From positions 1-64,000 of the forward strand of contig NZ_WJFC01000055.1 in NCBI RefSeq assembly GCF_009725235.1: 64,000 nt of DNA, written 5' to 3'. Positions 17,710-27,130 of the stretch are shown here, piece by piece. Source of the DNA: Scytonema sp. UIC 10036 (GTDB lineage: Bacteria > Cyanobacteriota > Cyanobacteriia > Cyanobacteriales > Nostocaceae). The translations under genes and the position numbers were made by a program. Below the pieces are notes generated by a model. The model ran no database searches, was not told where the DNA came from, and worked only from the letters and a program-made list of their open reading frames with translations. Each line of letters opens with the position of its first letter. Positions within the stretch are counted from its first letter, which is position 1.

Positions 17710-18242
17710 AGTTAAATTCTTAATATACGTTTGATATTCTGTCATTTATTCCACACTTAAGGGAAATAATTTCTGTCTAACGCTAGAAGTAAATAATCTG
17801 TAAATTCGACAAACTCAAACCTAAAACTCAAAACTCAAACTGTTAAGGACTAAAAAAGAAGTTTGTTCAGAATGGTTGAGACAACATCAAAGATTGAGTT
17901 CAATTTTAGAGAATACAAACACTAAAAACAGAATTTAATCAAAGTTCGTAAAATCCAGAAAAGTTGCTAACTAGCTAGGGATTCAGAGAATTTGCTAATT
18001 AGCAGCTTGTTTAAGGTTTAAGCCAAGATTTTTTTAACATAAATTTTAAATAAAGTTCTACTATCTGTAGAAATATTGTATTTAAAGCAAAACTTCTAAC
18101 TTAAGACGGAAGTCAAAATGTCATAAATTAAATGATTTGGAGTATTTATACTCATCCGAGTTACTTTTTCAAACGGCTTGGACGCTAGATTTTATGAGTC
18201 ACGTTGACAGGGCTAGCAATATCCACCCTACTTTAAAAGTTT
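17710..18242. other. AT-rich intergenic stretch
   Basis: No gene, RNA or clear repeat is supported here beyond short A/T-rich words and a doubled AAACTCAAA-type motif at about 17810-17840. Confidence 0.5.
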
Positions 18243-18821
18243 TCATGATGATTCCTCAGTTAAAGTAACATCTTCGTAGATTGCTGCTATTGGGCAACGA
18301 AAATCAACACTTGCTAAATGGACTTCTTCGTCTTTTTCAAACGAAAAAAGTTCCCAACGACCTTCTGAATTGCGACGGAAACACTCTACAATCATTGTGT
18401 CTTGGGAAATGAGGACATATTCTTGAAGTGTTTCTAAATGTCGGTAGTTAGCAAACTTTTTACCTCTGTCTAATGCTTCTGTTGAATCGGAAAGCACTTC
18501 TACAATCAAGCAAGGAAATTTTTTAAAGTATTCAAATTCTCTATCTCTTGCGTCACAGGTAACCATCACATCAGGATAGTAGTAGCAATTTAAGGTTTCA
18601 ATTTGTGCTTTCATATCAAATGCGTAAACGCGGCAACCTTTACCCCGAAGATGGTTTCGTAAGAGAAATGATAAGTTTAGACTGATGGTAACGTGAGCAT
18701 CGCTTGCTCCTGCCATTGCAAAGACTTGCCCATCAATATACTCGTGTTTAATTTGACTGTATTTCTCAGCTTCCAAATATTCTTCTGATGAAATGTAGTA
18801 TTCATGCCTGCTAGTAACCAT
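18243..18821 (-). CDS. Uma2-family PD-(D/E)XK protein
   Basis: A 192-residue classic Uma2 protein: SSEEYLEAEKYSQIKHEYID with the N-terminal YL-E-YIDG pattern, GASDAHVTISLNLSFLLRNH, CYYYPDVMVTCDARDRE (PD of the active site), PCLIVEVLSDSTEALDRGKK (E-x-V-L-S with the distal Asp and Lys) and NYRHLETLQEYVLISQD. All core residues of the family are present, so it may be active. The length is standard (about 190). It is monocistronic and not close to the other Uma2 gene in sequence. Confidence 0.88.
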   Translation of the reverse strand: MVTSRHEYYISSEEYLEAEKYSQIKHEYIDGQVFAMAGASDAHVTISLNLSFLLRNHLRGKGCRVYAFDMKAQIETLNCYYYPDVMVTCDARDREFEYFKKFPCLIVEVLSDSTEALDRGKKFANYRHLETLQEYVLISQDTMIVECFRRNSEGRWELFSFEKDEEVHLASVDFRCPIAAIYEDVTLTEESS

Positions 18822-19068
18822 CTTAGTGTTTTTTTATCAATAATTTAGTAACCATTATAAACTGCTTACAATAGGAAATACTCCCTTGATGCTATAAAAC
18901 TAACGTTCTTATTCTCCTCTTTCTTCGTATACTTCGCGTCTATGCCTCCTTCGTCGGCACGCTTCGCGAACGCGGTTCATTTAATTAGGTAATCTTTAAG
19001 TGGGATAGGAATATAAAAAAGCGATTAGTGAGCGATTCTCTAACCCCTAACCCCGAAACCCTAACCCC
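18822..19068. other. intergenic repeat-bearing gap
   Basis: It contains the dispersed word GGCACGCTTCGCGAACGCGG at about 18957-18976 (a common cyanobacterial palindromic insertion) and CCCTAACCCC-type tandem words just behind the MFS gene. No coding signal is seen. Confidence 0.6.
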
Positions 19069-20676
19069 TCAATGCGCTACAGCACCGCCTGTGGGCTTAA
19101 CTTTTTTGATAAACAAAATAGCAATACCGCTTAATAATAAGGCAATGCCAATAAAATAGAAACAATCGTTAAAAGCCATAACAAAAGCTTCACGACGCAC
19201 AATTTTGTCAATAGCAGCTATTGCTTGGTTTTGTGCTGTCTCTAAATCCACTCCGCCTCGATTAGCAAAATATTGAGTTAGCTGGTTAATTCGCTCTTGA
19301 GTTGCAGGGCTATATATAGAGACTGATTCACCTAACCTATTAGAATGAAACTGTTCTCTATTAGTTAATAAAGTCGCTAATGCTGCAATTCCTATAGAAC
19401 CGCCTAAATTCCGCATCATATTAAATAAACCACTTGCGGAACCAGCTTCTTTAGGGTTTAATCCCGCAGTGGCGATTGAAGTTAACGGTACCATAATCAG
19501 TGGTTGTCCCATTGCACGCACAAGTTGTGACCATCGCAATTGATCTAGCCCTGTTTCATACGTCATCCTAGCGTTCATAAAGACACTTATGGAAAACAAA
19601 GCTACACCCACAGCCACCATTAACCGCACATCAATACGTTGCATGAGTTTGGGAATAAAGGGAATAATAAATAACTGAGGAATCCCCGCCCAAATCAGAA
19701 CTTCACCGATTTGCAAGGCATTGTATCCTTGAATTTGAGCTAAATACAGTGGCAAAATATAAATTGAACCGTACAATCCCACTCCTAAGGAAACATTCAC
19801 GACACTTGCTAAACCAAAGTTACGATATCGCAAAAGCCCTAAATTAATAAATGGTTGTCTGCGAGTTAACTCAATCCAAAAGAATAACGCCAGAAAAATT
19901 GCCGCTACAATACTTAAGCGCACAATCAAGGCTGAACCAAACCAGTCTTTCCGGCTACCTTCTTCTAGAACAATTTGCAGAGAACCTAACCCAATTGCCA
20001 TAGAAATAATTCCCAACCAATCACCTTGTTTGAGCAATTGTAGTTGCGGTGGTTCTTGCTTAATTCCATACCACACCCCAGCCAGCATTAACAAACCAGG
20101 AAAAACATTTATATAAAAGCTATATTGCCAGCTGTAATTTTCTGTTAACCAACCACCTAATGTTGGACCAATAGATGGTGCAAAAACTGCTGTAATCCCA
20201 AATGCAGCTAAACCGATTGGTTGTTTGGATGGAGGCAAATATGTCAGTACAACTGCCATAGCAGTAGGAATTAAAACTCCTCCAGTAAAACCTTGTAAGG
20301 CGCGGAAAACAATCATGGAGTTGAGGTTCCACGCCCAAGCACAAGTTATGGAAAACAAGATAAATAGGGCAGTGTTAACTAACAAATACCGTCGCAGGGA
20401 AAAGACACGAGACAGCCATCCTGTTAGGGGTATCACGACAATTTCTGCCACAAGATATGCTGTAGAAATCCAAGAACCTTCTTCTAGAGTTGCTCCTAAT
20501 GTTGCCTGGATTTCTTGTAAAGAAGCATTGGTAATCTGAATATCCAGTACTGCCATAAAAGCACCAAGCATACTGGCTAAAACGCCTATCCAGGTTCTCA
20601 AGGGGACTTTTTGATTGGAGGGGGAATTGGCAGAACCCCGATTACCCCCATTGCCAACAGCATTTGTATTAGTCAC
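19069..20676 (-). CDS. EmrB/QacA-type MFS multidrug efflux pump (DHA2)
   Basis: A 535-residue inner-membrane proton antiporter with 14 predicted helices. Signatures include GAFMAVLDIQITNASLQEIQ in helix 1 (DHA2 motif D1 with the membrane Asp), WISTAYLVAEIVVIPLTGWL, LFSITCAWAWNLNSMIVFRA with the motif RALQGFTGG, and the antiporter-like FAPSIGPTLGGWLTEN. With the HlyD/EmrA-type adaptor upstream it should form a tripartite exporter like EmrAB. It is the last gene of the cluster marR, emrA-like, MFS, emrB-like. The substrate cannot be read from sequence. A 135-bp gap separates it from the second MFS gene. Confidence 0.92.
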   Translation of the reverse strand: MTNTNAVGNGGNRGSANSPSNQKVPLRTWIGVLASMLGAFMAVLDIQITNASLQEIQATLGATLEEGSWISTAYLVAEIVVIPLTGWLSRVFSLRRYLLVNTALFILFSITCAWAWNLNSMIVFRALQGFTGGVLIPTAMAVVLTYLPPSKQPIGLAAFGITAVFAPSIGPTLGGWLTENYSWQYSFYINVFPGLLMLAGVWYGIKQEPPQLQLLKQGDWLGIISMAIGLGSLQIVLEEGSRKDWFGSALIVRLSIVAAIFLALFFWIELTRRQPFINLGLLRYRNFGLASVVNVSLGVGLYGSIYILPLYLAQIQGYNALQIGEVLIWAGIPQLFIIPFIPKLMQRIDVRLMVAVGVALFSISVFMNARMTYETGLDQLRWSQLVRAMGQPLIMVPLTSIATAGLNPKEAGSASGLFNMMRNLGGSIGIAALATLLTNREQFHSNRLGESVSIYSPATQERINQLTQYFANRGGVDLETAQNQAIAAIDKIVRREAFVMAFNDCFYFIGIALLLSGIAILFIKKVKPTGGAVAH

Positions 20677-20811
20677 AACAGGACTCCAAAAATTTTTTTG
20701 ACAATCGATCTCAAATCCGTTTGGATCAGAATTATTTCTCCTTTCTTTTCCTCTGCGCCCTCTGCGCCCTCTGCGGTTTAATTATTCAGATGCTACCGGA
20801 TTCGAGATGAA

Positions 20812-22089
20812 TTATTGTTTAGCACTGACTACAATACCTTTTTCAGCCAAAATTGGATGAACCAATTTCCTTAAAGCAGGTAACTGTCTGGCAAAATATA
20901 TGGAACCTAAGATACAAACTATACCATCAATGATTAAAGTTGTAGGAGCACCAATTTGACGAGCTAATGCACCTCCCACTAAATTTCCAAAGGGGATCGT
21001 GCCTAAAAATGACATCGTATATAAGCTCATGACTCGCCCACGCATATTTTCCCGAACAATTGTCTGTAATACTGTGTTGCTACTGGCAATTTGAATAATT
21101 GTTCCCAAACCAACAAACAGCATTGTTAGCAACGAAATTGGAAGTATGCGCGATAAGGCAAAGGCAATTAAACCAATTCCTAAAACAGTGGGACCTAAAA
21201 CAATCAGTTTCCCAAGCCCTACGACGGTTCTTCGTGTTGCTAAATAAATACCACCAGTTAACGCTCCTACTCCCGAACCTGCCATTAAGAAACCTAAAGT
21301 TTCTGCACCACCTTTTAGGATTTCTTCTGCAAAAACTGGGGCAAGAACAGTGTATTGCATTCCAAAAAAGCTGACTAAAGCTGATATTAATAGAATAGCT
21401 CGAATGGGTGGAAAACCAAAAGCATAAGCAAATCCTTCTTTGATTTCTACTATAGGATTGCTATGAGTTCCTGTCATTCTTGAAGGCTTAATTTTCATTG
21501 CCAGTAATGCTATAATGACTGCAATATAACTCAACCCATCAATGAGGAAACAGTAAGCAGAACCTACTCTGGCAATAAGTAATCCCCCAATTGCAGGACC
21601 AATTAACCTCGCTCCATTAAACATGGTTGAGTTAATGGCAATAGCATTTGCTAAATCGTCTCTACGTTCCACTAACTCTGGTACAAATGCTTGTCTGGCT
21701 GGTGCATCAAAGGCATTAATAAATCCTTGAAACAAACTTAATGCAATGATATGCCAAATTTGGATAGTACCAGTAAATGCTAAGATTGCTAATGCCAAGG
21801 ACTGTATCATTGCTAGTACTTGAGTACCAACAAGAGTGCGGTGACGGGAAAAGCGATCCACAAATACCCCACCAAAAGGAGTTAGAAAAAAGCTCGGAAT
21901 TTGACTGGTAAAGCCGATAACACCTAACATAAAAGCGGAGTTTGTTAGATCGTAAACCAGCCAAATTGTAGCTAGTTGAGTCATCCAAGAACCAATCAAA
22001 GAAATGCCTTGTCCGGTAAAAAATAATTGATAGTTTCTTGACCTTAATGCGGGTGGTAGTAATTTACTTATGGGCGATCGCGTGTTCAT
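20812..22089 (-). CDS. MFS transporter (EntS/MFS_3 type)
   Basis: A 425-residue, 12-helix transporter. The N-terminal pattern RNYQLFFTGQGISLIGSWMT and GGVFVDRFSRHRTLVGTQ is typical of the enterobactin-exporter-like MFS_3 family; later signatures are FNGARLIGPAIGGLLIARVG and ENMRGRVMSLYTMSFLGTIP. Such proteins export siderophores or other small molecules. It lies between the EmrA-like adaptor and the EmrB-like pump, all on the minus strand with gaps of about 135 bp, so it is probably controlled by the same MarR regulator. No siderophore genes are nearby, so the substrate remains open. Confidence 0.9.
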   Translation of the reverse strand: MNTRSPISKLLPPALRSRNYQLFFTGQGISLIGSWMTQLATIWLVYDLTNSAFMLGVIGFTSQIPSFFLTPFGGVFVDRFSRHRTLVGTQVLAMIQSLALAILAFTGTIQIWHIIALSLFQGFINAFDAPARQAFVPELVERRDDLANAIAINSTMFNGARLIGPAIGGLLIARVGSAYCFLIDGLSYIAVIIALLAMKIKPSRMTGTHSNPIVEIKEGFAYAFGFPPIRAILLISALVSFFGMQYTVLAPVFAEEILKGGAETLGFLMAGSGVGALTGGIYLATRRTVVGLGKLIVLGPTVLGIGLIAFALSRILPISLLTMLFVGLGTIIQIASSNTVLQTIVRENMRGRVMSLYTMSFLGTIPFGNLVGGALARQIGAPTTLIIDGIVCILGSIYFARQLPALRKLVHPILAEKGIVVSAKQ

Positions 22090-22195
22090 ACAAGGGTTGT
22101 TTTATACCTGTCATATATCTTCATAAATATCATCAGGCTCCAACCCTAACCCCTCTCTACAGGGAGAGATAAAGGATGAATGATGAATTGAAGCC

Positions 22196-22225
22196 TTCAT
22201 AATTCATAATTCATAATTCATAATT
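22196..22225. repeat. heptamer tandem repeat AATTCAT
   Basis: About four copies of the heptamer run up to and touch the stop codon of the HlyD-family gene, in the gap before the MFS gene. This is a typical cyanobacterial STRR. Confidence 0.75.
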
Positions 22226-23711
22226 ATTTCACAGCTACGCTAACATCTGCGGACATTCCAGGAGTAATTCGTGCTTCATAGCCTTTTATACTCTCTCGGT
22301 CAAAAACAATTTTTACAGGAATGCGTTGCACGATTTTGGTAAAGTTACCTGTGGCGTTATCCGGTGGTAAAAGGGCAAATTGAGCGCCTGACGCTGGAGC
22401 AATACTGTCAACATGACCTACAAAAGTATGATGGGGAAATGCGTCTAGCTTAATTTCTACGGATTGTCCCGGCTTCATGTCTTCTAATTGGGTTTCTTTA
22501 AAGTTGGCAACAAGCCAATACTCGTTACTCACAATCGCCATGACTGGTGTGCCTGCTTGTATCCGATTCCCAACTTCCACTGTTTTTCGTCCGATGTGTC
22601 CGCTGGCAGGAGCAGTGATGTTGGTATAAGAGAGCTGCAACTGTGCATCTTTCAAAGATGCTTCTGTTTGGGCTATGGCTGCTTTTGCGGCTTCATACTG
22701 GCTGCGGTTCACTGTTGTTTGTCGTCCACTCGCAGTTGCTTGTTGCAAGCCTCCCCTCGATGCTGCTAATTTTGCTTGGGCGCTGACAACACCTTCTTGT
22801 GCTTGTGCTAGTTGAGATTCTGCTTTGGCTACACCAACTCTTGCTGCTGCAAGTCGCGCTTGTGCTTGTTGCACTGCCTGAACAGCGGCACTCTTCTGTG
22901 CTGAAGCAACATCATAGGCTGCTTTGGCTGTATCTAATTGTTGGCGGGCAATTGCGCCTTGTTGATATAGGGTGTTGTAACGGTTGTAGTCAGCTTGGGC
23001 TTTCTGTAAATTGGCATCTGCCTGTGCTACCTGTGCTTGGGCTGTGGGAACTCCTGCTTCTGCTACTTTGACTTCTGCTTGCGCCGCCGGAATCCCCGCT
23101 TGGGCTTCTTGCACTGCTGCAGTAGCTGTGGAAATTGCTGCTAATGCCCCACTCACATCTCCTTGCGCTTGAGTGGTTTTGGCTGTGGTTGTTTCTGAAG
23201 CGAGAGCAATGTTTGCTTGTGCTGCTTCTGCTTGACGGCGCGCATTTTGTAATGCTGCTTCTGCTTGCTGTACTTTACTCTCTATATCTCGCGGATCGAG
23301 TTTTACTAGTAATTGTCCCGGTTGCACTAGCTGGTTGTCATTTACCAGTACTTGGCTGACTGTTCCGGGAATACGACTGCTGACTTGGTGAATGTGCCCT
23401 GCGACTTGGGCGTTGTCTGTTTCTTGATGGCTGGATGCATACTGCCACCAACGATAACCAAAACCACTCGCTGCGATCGCACCCACACCCAATGCTGTCA
23501 ATATCAATCCCATTGGCTTCTTCCGCTTTGGGGTTTCTGGTAGTTGTGGTACTTCTGCCTCAGATGGAGTACTCACACTCTTTTCTGGAGCCAGTACCAT
23601 CTCCTCATTTGCAGTTTTATTTGCGATCGCTACAGAGAGTGTTTCTATATCTTTGACTGGTTCTGGTTCTAAAACTACAGTTTTATGTCCGTTATTGTTT
23701 GTGAATTTCAT
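22224..23711 (-). CDS. HlyD/EmrA-family membrane fusion protein
   Basis: A 495-residue periplasmic adaptor. It has a cytoplasmic N-terminal extension (about 1-65), one membrane helix GLILTALGVGAIAASGFGYR, the barrel-sandwich half VSSRIPGTVSQVLVNDNQLV, a very long Ala/Gln-rich coiled-coil hairpin (about 135-350), the second half ITAPASGHIGRKTVEVGNRI, and a beta-barrel ending ITPGMSADVSVAVK. It should link the EmrB-like pump to an outer-membrane channel. The upstream gap from marR holds two palindromes matching the one in front of marR, so it probably has its own repressed promoter. Confidence 0.92.
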   Translation of the reverse strand: MKFTNNNGHKTVVLEPEPVKDIETLSVAIANKTANEEMVLAPEKSVSTPSEAEVPQLPETPKRKKPMGLILTALGVGAIAASGFGYRWWQYASSHQETDNAQVAGHIHQVSSRIPGTVSQVLVNDNQLVQPGQLLVKLDPRDIESKVQQAEAALQNARRQAEAAQANIALASETTTAKTTQAQGDVSGALAAISTATAAVQEAQAGIPAAQAEVKVAEAGVPTAQAQVAQADANLQKAQADYNRYNTLYQQGAIARQQLDTAKAAYDVASAQKSAAVQAVQQAQARLAAARVGVAKAESQLAQAQEGVVSAQAKLAASRGGLQQATASGRQTTVNRSQYEAAKAAIAQTEASLKDAQLQLSYTNITAPASGHIGRKTVEVGNRIQAGTPVMAIVSNEYWLVANFKETQLEDMKPGQSVEIKLDAFPHHTFVGHVDSIAPASGAQFALLPPDNATGNFTKIVQRIPVKIVFDRESIKGYEARITPGMSADVSVAVK

Positions 23712-23757
23712 GATGACTAAATCCCTGGTATATCAAAAGTCAATTTGGAAAATTACT

Positions 23758-23771
23758 TAGTACACGTACTA
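23758..23771. promoter_or_regulatory. MarR operator candidate 1, upstream of the emrA-like gene
   Basis: TAGTACACGTACTA is a near-perfect palindrome 47 bp before the adaptor gene start. It shares TAGTA-N-N-CGTACTA with the site in front of marR. Confidence 0.7.
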
Positions 23772-23792
23772 TTTAGTTAGAGGTTAATTATT

Positions 23793-23806
23793 TAGAATAC
23801 GTAATA
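23793..23806. promoter_or_regulatory. MarR operator candidate 2, degenerate
   Basis: TAGAATACGTAATA matches candidate 1 at 11 of 14 positions and lies 35 bp from it, start to start. A weaker second site for cooperative binding is plausible. Confidence 0.5.
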
Positions 23807-23854
23807 TTTTTTCAAGAAAACTTAGATATGGCATCACCCAATCAGGTGATTTTT

Positions 23855-24322
23855 CTATGAAAGATTGTCAATTGTCTTACTCAGTATTTGCGAAAATAGC
23901 TCGCGTTCGGCATAGGAAATACCGCGCATCGCTTGTTCGCGAATCTCAACTGCGATAGGTGGTAACACAGTTTCAAGTTCCTTACCTGCGTCGGTTAACC
24001 AAATCCGCCAGATGCGGCGATCGCGAGAATCGCGTTCTCGACGAATCAATTTTCTTTCCTCCATTCTATCAAGGACACCAGTTAAGGTACCGCCAACTTG
24101 TTGTAGTTTATCCCCTATACTAGATGTCGGTAAACCGTCCTCTTCCCACAAACAGCACAGAACAACCCAGTGAAAAGGTGTCAATCCAAACGGTTCTAGG
24201 CGTTCTGTAAACTTGCGAGCCAGGAGTTGTGAAAGAAGTTTAATGCGGTAGCCAGTCCCATAAGGAGCGCGAACTTGCTGCCAAGACGCCAAATCTTGAG
24301 AATTATGTGGCTTGGAAACCAT
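23855..24322 (-). CDS. MarR-family transcriptional regulator
   Basis: A 155-residue winged-helix dimer regulator. LTPFHWVVLCCLWEEDGLPT leads into the recognition region SSIGDKLQQVGGTLTGVLDR, and the wing shows LIRRERDSRDRRIWRIWLTD, the most conserved MarR stretch. It heads the efflux cluster, with the adaptor gene 143 bp downstream on the same strand. A palindrome at 24334-24347 lies 11 bp upstream of its start and reappears before the adaptor gene, so autoregulation plus repression of the pumps, relieved by a bound drug-like ligand, is the likely logic. Confidence 0.92.
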   Translation of the reverse strand: MVSKPHNSQDLASWQQVRAPYGTGYRIKLLSQLLARKFTERLEPFGLTPFHWVVLCCLWEEDGLPTSSIGDKLQQVGGTLTGVLDRMEERKLIRRERDSRDRRIWRIWLTDAGKELETVLPPIAVEIREQAMRGISYAERELFSQILSKTIDNLS

Positions 24323-24333
24323 ATCTAATTATT

Positions 24334-24347
24334 TAGTATGCGTACTA
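24334..24347. promoter_or_regulatory. MarR operator candidate 3, upstream of marR
   Basis: TAGTATGCGTACTA lies 11 bp before the marR start codon. It differs from the site at 23758-23771 only in the two bases TG for CA at the centre. Confidence 0.7.
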
Positions 24348-24398
24348 TTATTATGCCATACGATCGCTGGAAAGGATAAAGGATGAAATTTTAATCCT

Positions 24399-25313
24399 CT
24401 ATCCTTTCCCACTACGTTTGTCAATCATATCAGCTAGTAAAGCAAACATACCCAATTGAGTAGCAGCAACAAAGAGAATCAAAGTACGCTCGGTTAAATC
24501 GCGTCTAATAAAGATATCTTGACACAGAGTCATCAGAAAACCAGCGAAAAATAACCCAGCGACAGGGAGAAAGACGCGTAAAGGGGCAAAATACACTCCT
24601 ACGCGCAGAATAAGTTGCACAAAACGTAAAGTATCCTGAATGGGTTTAATCTTGCTTTTACCTACCCGATGATGGTAGTCAATAGGGACATACTGAACAA
24701 TGTAGTGATTGGTGAGCATTGCTAATGTAATAGTGGTGGTAAAGCTGAAGGTATCAGGTAAGATATTTAAAAATTCCTCAACGATGCTTTTACGGAACAC
24801 CCTTAACCCACTATTCAAGTCTGGAATGCTCGTCATAGAAATCCATTCTGCAAAACGGACTAAAAACCACTTAGGTATTTTGCGGAGTTTTGAGTAAGTG
24901 ACATTATTCCCTATTCTAGCTCCAACAACCATATCAGCCTGGTTGGTAAGAGCCACTAGTTCTGGAATCCGTTCGTTAGGATAAGTTCCATCAGCATCAG
25001 TAATGACAATCAGAGGATACTTAGCTTGGCGAATTCCTGATTTTAGAGCAGCACCATATCCCCGATTTCTGATATGTTCTATTACACGAATGTCACTGTG
25101 GGAGCTTAAAATATCACCAGTCTCATCTGTAGAGCCATCGTTAACTACTATAATTTCGTACTGACAGTTAGCTGAGTTAAGGGTACGGTGCAAATTACTT
25201 AATGTGGCTGCAATGCTTTTTTCTTCGTTATACACAGGCAGAACAAGCGAAAAAGCTGGACATACAGATGGTATAAATTGAGAATCTTTACCTGTTCGCG
25301 TGTCTGACTGCAT
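24399..25313 (-). CDS. GT2 glycosyltransferase, dolichol/polyprenyl-phosphate type, with membrane tail
   Basis: A 304-residue GT-A enzyme that should transfer a sugar from a nucleotide donor to a lipid phosphate. It shows FSLVLPVYNEEKSIAATLSN, YEIIVVNDGSTDETGDI, GYGAALKSGIRQAKYPLIVI with TDADGTYP (the DXD-like metal site at about 103-110), and the acceptor segment SGLRVFRKSIVEEF. Two hydrophobic C-terminal segments (FLPVAGLFFAGFLMTLC and LILFVAATQLGMFALLADMI) anchor it in the membrane, as in DPM1/GtrB-like proteins. It is divergent from the large polytopic protein at 25379, a plausible partner acting on the lipid-linked sugar. Confidence 0.88.
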   Translation of the reverse strand: MQSDTRTGKDSQFIPSVCPAFSLVLPVYNEEKSIAATLSNLHRTLNSANCQYEIIVVNDGSTDETGDILSSHSDIRVIEHIRNRGYGAALKSGIRQAKYPLIVITDADGTYPNERIPELVALTNQADMVVGARIGNNVTYSKLRKIPKWFLVRFAEWISMTSIPDLNSGLRVFRKSIVEEFLNILPDTFSFTTTITLAMLTNHYIVQYVPIDYHHRVGKSKIKPIQDTLRFVQLILRVGVYFAPLRVFLPVAGLFFAGFLMTLCQDIFIRRDLTERTLILFVAATQLGMFALLADMIDKRSGKG

Positions 25314-25378
25314 GATAATTTCTGAAAAGCTATATGATATTACAAGTCAATTATATATGTCTATTTATTTAACAAAAA

Positions 25379-27130
25379 ATGGCAGCGACTGAAACATATC
25401 ATTCCTTGAGCGCTTTAACTAAAAAAACGAAAAGTTATACAATTTTTTGGTTGACTCTAAGTATAGCTGTGGCTACTATTTATAGTGCGATCGCTATACT
25501 ACCAACCTTTCAACATCAATATATCATTCAAGATGACGCCCGACAACATATTTTTTGGATGCAACGGTTTGTAGATAACCAATTGTTTCCAAAAGATTTA
25601 ATAGCCGATTACTTTGAATCTATTGCACCACCGGGCTACAAAGCTTTTTATCAAATACTGGCAATAGCAGGAATTAATCCAATCTTAGCAAGTAAGATTT
25701 TACCAGTCTTGTTAGATGTTATGACAACTGTGTATTGCTTTGGTGTTTGTGTAGAAATTTTGCCAATACCAGTTACAGGCTTTATCGGTACGGTAATACT
25801 GAATCAGGGTTTATGGCTGGGAGACGATATCATTTCAGCAACATCTAGAGCTTTTCTGTATCCTTTTTTCTTTGCATTTACTTACTATCTACTCAAACGT
25901 TCTTTATTTCCATGCCTTGTATTCTTAGCACTGCTGGGATTATTCTACCCTGGATTTGTGCTGATATCTGTTGGCATTTTGATTTTGCAAATTTTTAAGT
26001 TTCAAAATGGGTTACCACGATTATCTGGGGAACGTAGCAATTATTGGTTTTGTGGATTGGGGATAGTGGTTGGGTTCGGAAGCCTCCTCCCTTATTTTTT
26101 AGACGCTTCGCAATTTGGTCCCTTAATGACTGTGAAAGAGGCTAGAACATTACCCGAGTTTCTCTCATCTGGGAGAATGAGCTTTTTTCATGATGACAAT
26201 CCATGGCGATTTTGGTTCGGTGCAAGCCGTGCTGGGCTGAGAATATCGTTTAATCCACCGATAGTTTTTCTGGGACTCTTTTTACCTCTATTACTGCGAT
26301 TGAAAACTCGTTTCCCACTGGTTCAACAGGTACGAGGGAATGTTTCTACACTGATTCATCTAATAATTACTTCCTTATTTTTGTTTTTTGCAGCTCATAT
26401 TCTGCTGTTCAAGCTATATCTTCCAAGCCGATTTACAGTGCATAGTTCTAAAATTGTTCTAGCTTTAGCCACTGCGATCGCACTCACGCTAATATTAGAT
26501 GCCATTCTTAACACAAGTCGAAAACGCAAATTTTTAGCAATTTCAACAACACTCATAATTGGGATATTCATTGTTTTCTACCCCAATATTTTTTGGAAAA
26601 AAAGTTTTCCAATTAATAGTTATATAGTAGGTCAAAAAACTGGTTTATATGAATTTCTTCAACAATATCCCAAAGATACACTCATAGCGTCTTTGGTAGG
26701 AGAAGCTAATAACATACCTAGTTTTGCTCAACGTCCTATTTTAGTTGGTAATGAATATGCGATCGCTTACCATGTTGGTTATTATCGCCAGATTCGCCAA
26801 CGACTAGCTGATTTAATTCGCGCTCATTATAGTTCCGAGCTAGCAGATACACAAAATTTAATTCAAAAATATGGTGTTGATTTCTTCTTAATAGAAAAAA
26901 GAGTATTTGCTCCCGAATATATCACAAAAACAAAATGGTTGCGACAATATCTATCACCAAAATTGCCAGATGATATGCTAGCAAAATTGATGAGAGAAAC
27001 CCTCGATAGTTTGCAAAAAGGAACAGTTCCCGCTTTATCCAAAGTTGTACAAGATTGTACTGCATTTAGTGCTGGAGAATCGATATTGTTAGATGCTAGA
27101 TGTATTGCGAAAAAAACTAACCTTAATTAA
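25379..27130 (+). CDS. polytopic membrane protein, possible GT-C-like
   Basis: A 583-residue protein with about ten or more predicted membrane helices and a soluble C-terminal part (about 440-583). Near the N-terminus, after helix 1, comes the periplasmic loop QHQYIIQDDARQHIFWMQRF; paired acidic residues in this first loop are typical of GT-C glycosyltransferases using lipid-linked donors. I therefore suspect, but cannot prove, a GT-C-like role with the divergent GT2 gene 65 bp away making the donor. No recognisable named family. The start is ATG 25379; the ribosome site is weak. Confidence 0.7.
   Translation: MAATETYHSLSALTKKTKSYTIFWLTLSIAVATIYSAIAILPTFQHQYIIQDDARQHIFWMQRFVDNQLFPKDLIADYFESIAPPGYKAFYQILAIAGINPILASKILPVLLDVMTTVYCFGVCVEILPIPVTGFIGTVILNQGLWLGDDIISATSRAFLYPFFFAFTYYLLKRSLFPCLVFLALLGLFYPGFVLISVGILILQIFKFQNGLPRLSGERSNYWFCGLGIVVGFGSLLPYFLDASQFGPLMTVKEARTLPEFLSSGRMSFFHDDNPWRFWFGASRAGLRISFNPPIVFLGLFLPLLLRLKTRFPLVQQVRGNVSTLIHLIITSLFLFFAAHILLFKLYLPSRFTVHSSKIVLALATAIALTLILDAILNTSRKRKFLAISTTLIIGIFIVFYPNIFWKKSFPINSYIVGQKTGLYEFLQQYPKDTLIASLVGEANNIPSFAQRPILVGNEYAIAYHVGYYRQIRQRLADLIRAHYSSELADTQNLIQKYGVDFFLIEKRVFAPEYITKTKWLRQYLSPKLPDDMLAKLMRETLDSLQKGTVPALSKVVQDCTAFSAGESILLDARCIAKKTNLN

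Noticed and set aside
22488..23656. Several plus-strand open frames of 60-90 codons opposite the HlyD-family gene
   Set aside because: They are antisense shadows of the Ala/Gln-rich coiled coil, with biased composition (Leu and Val runs) and no homology.
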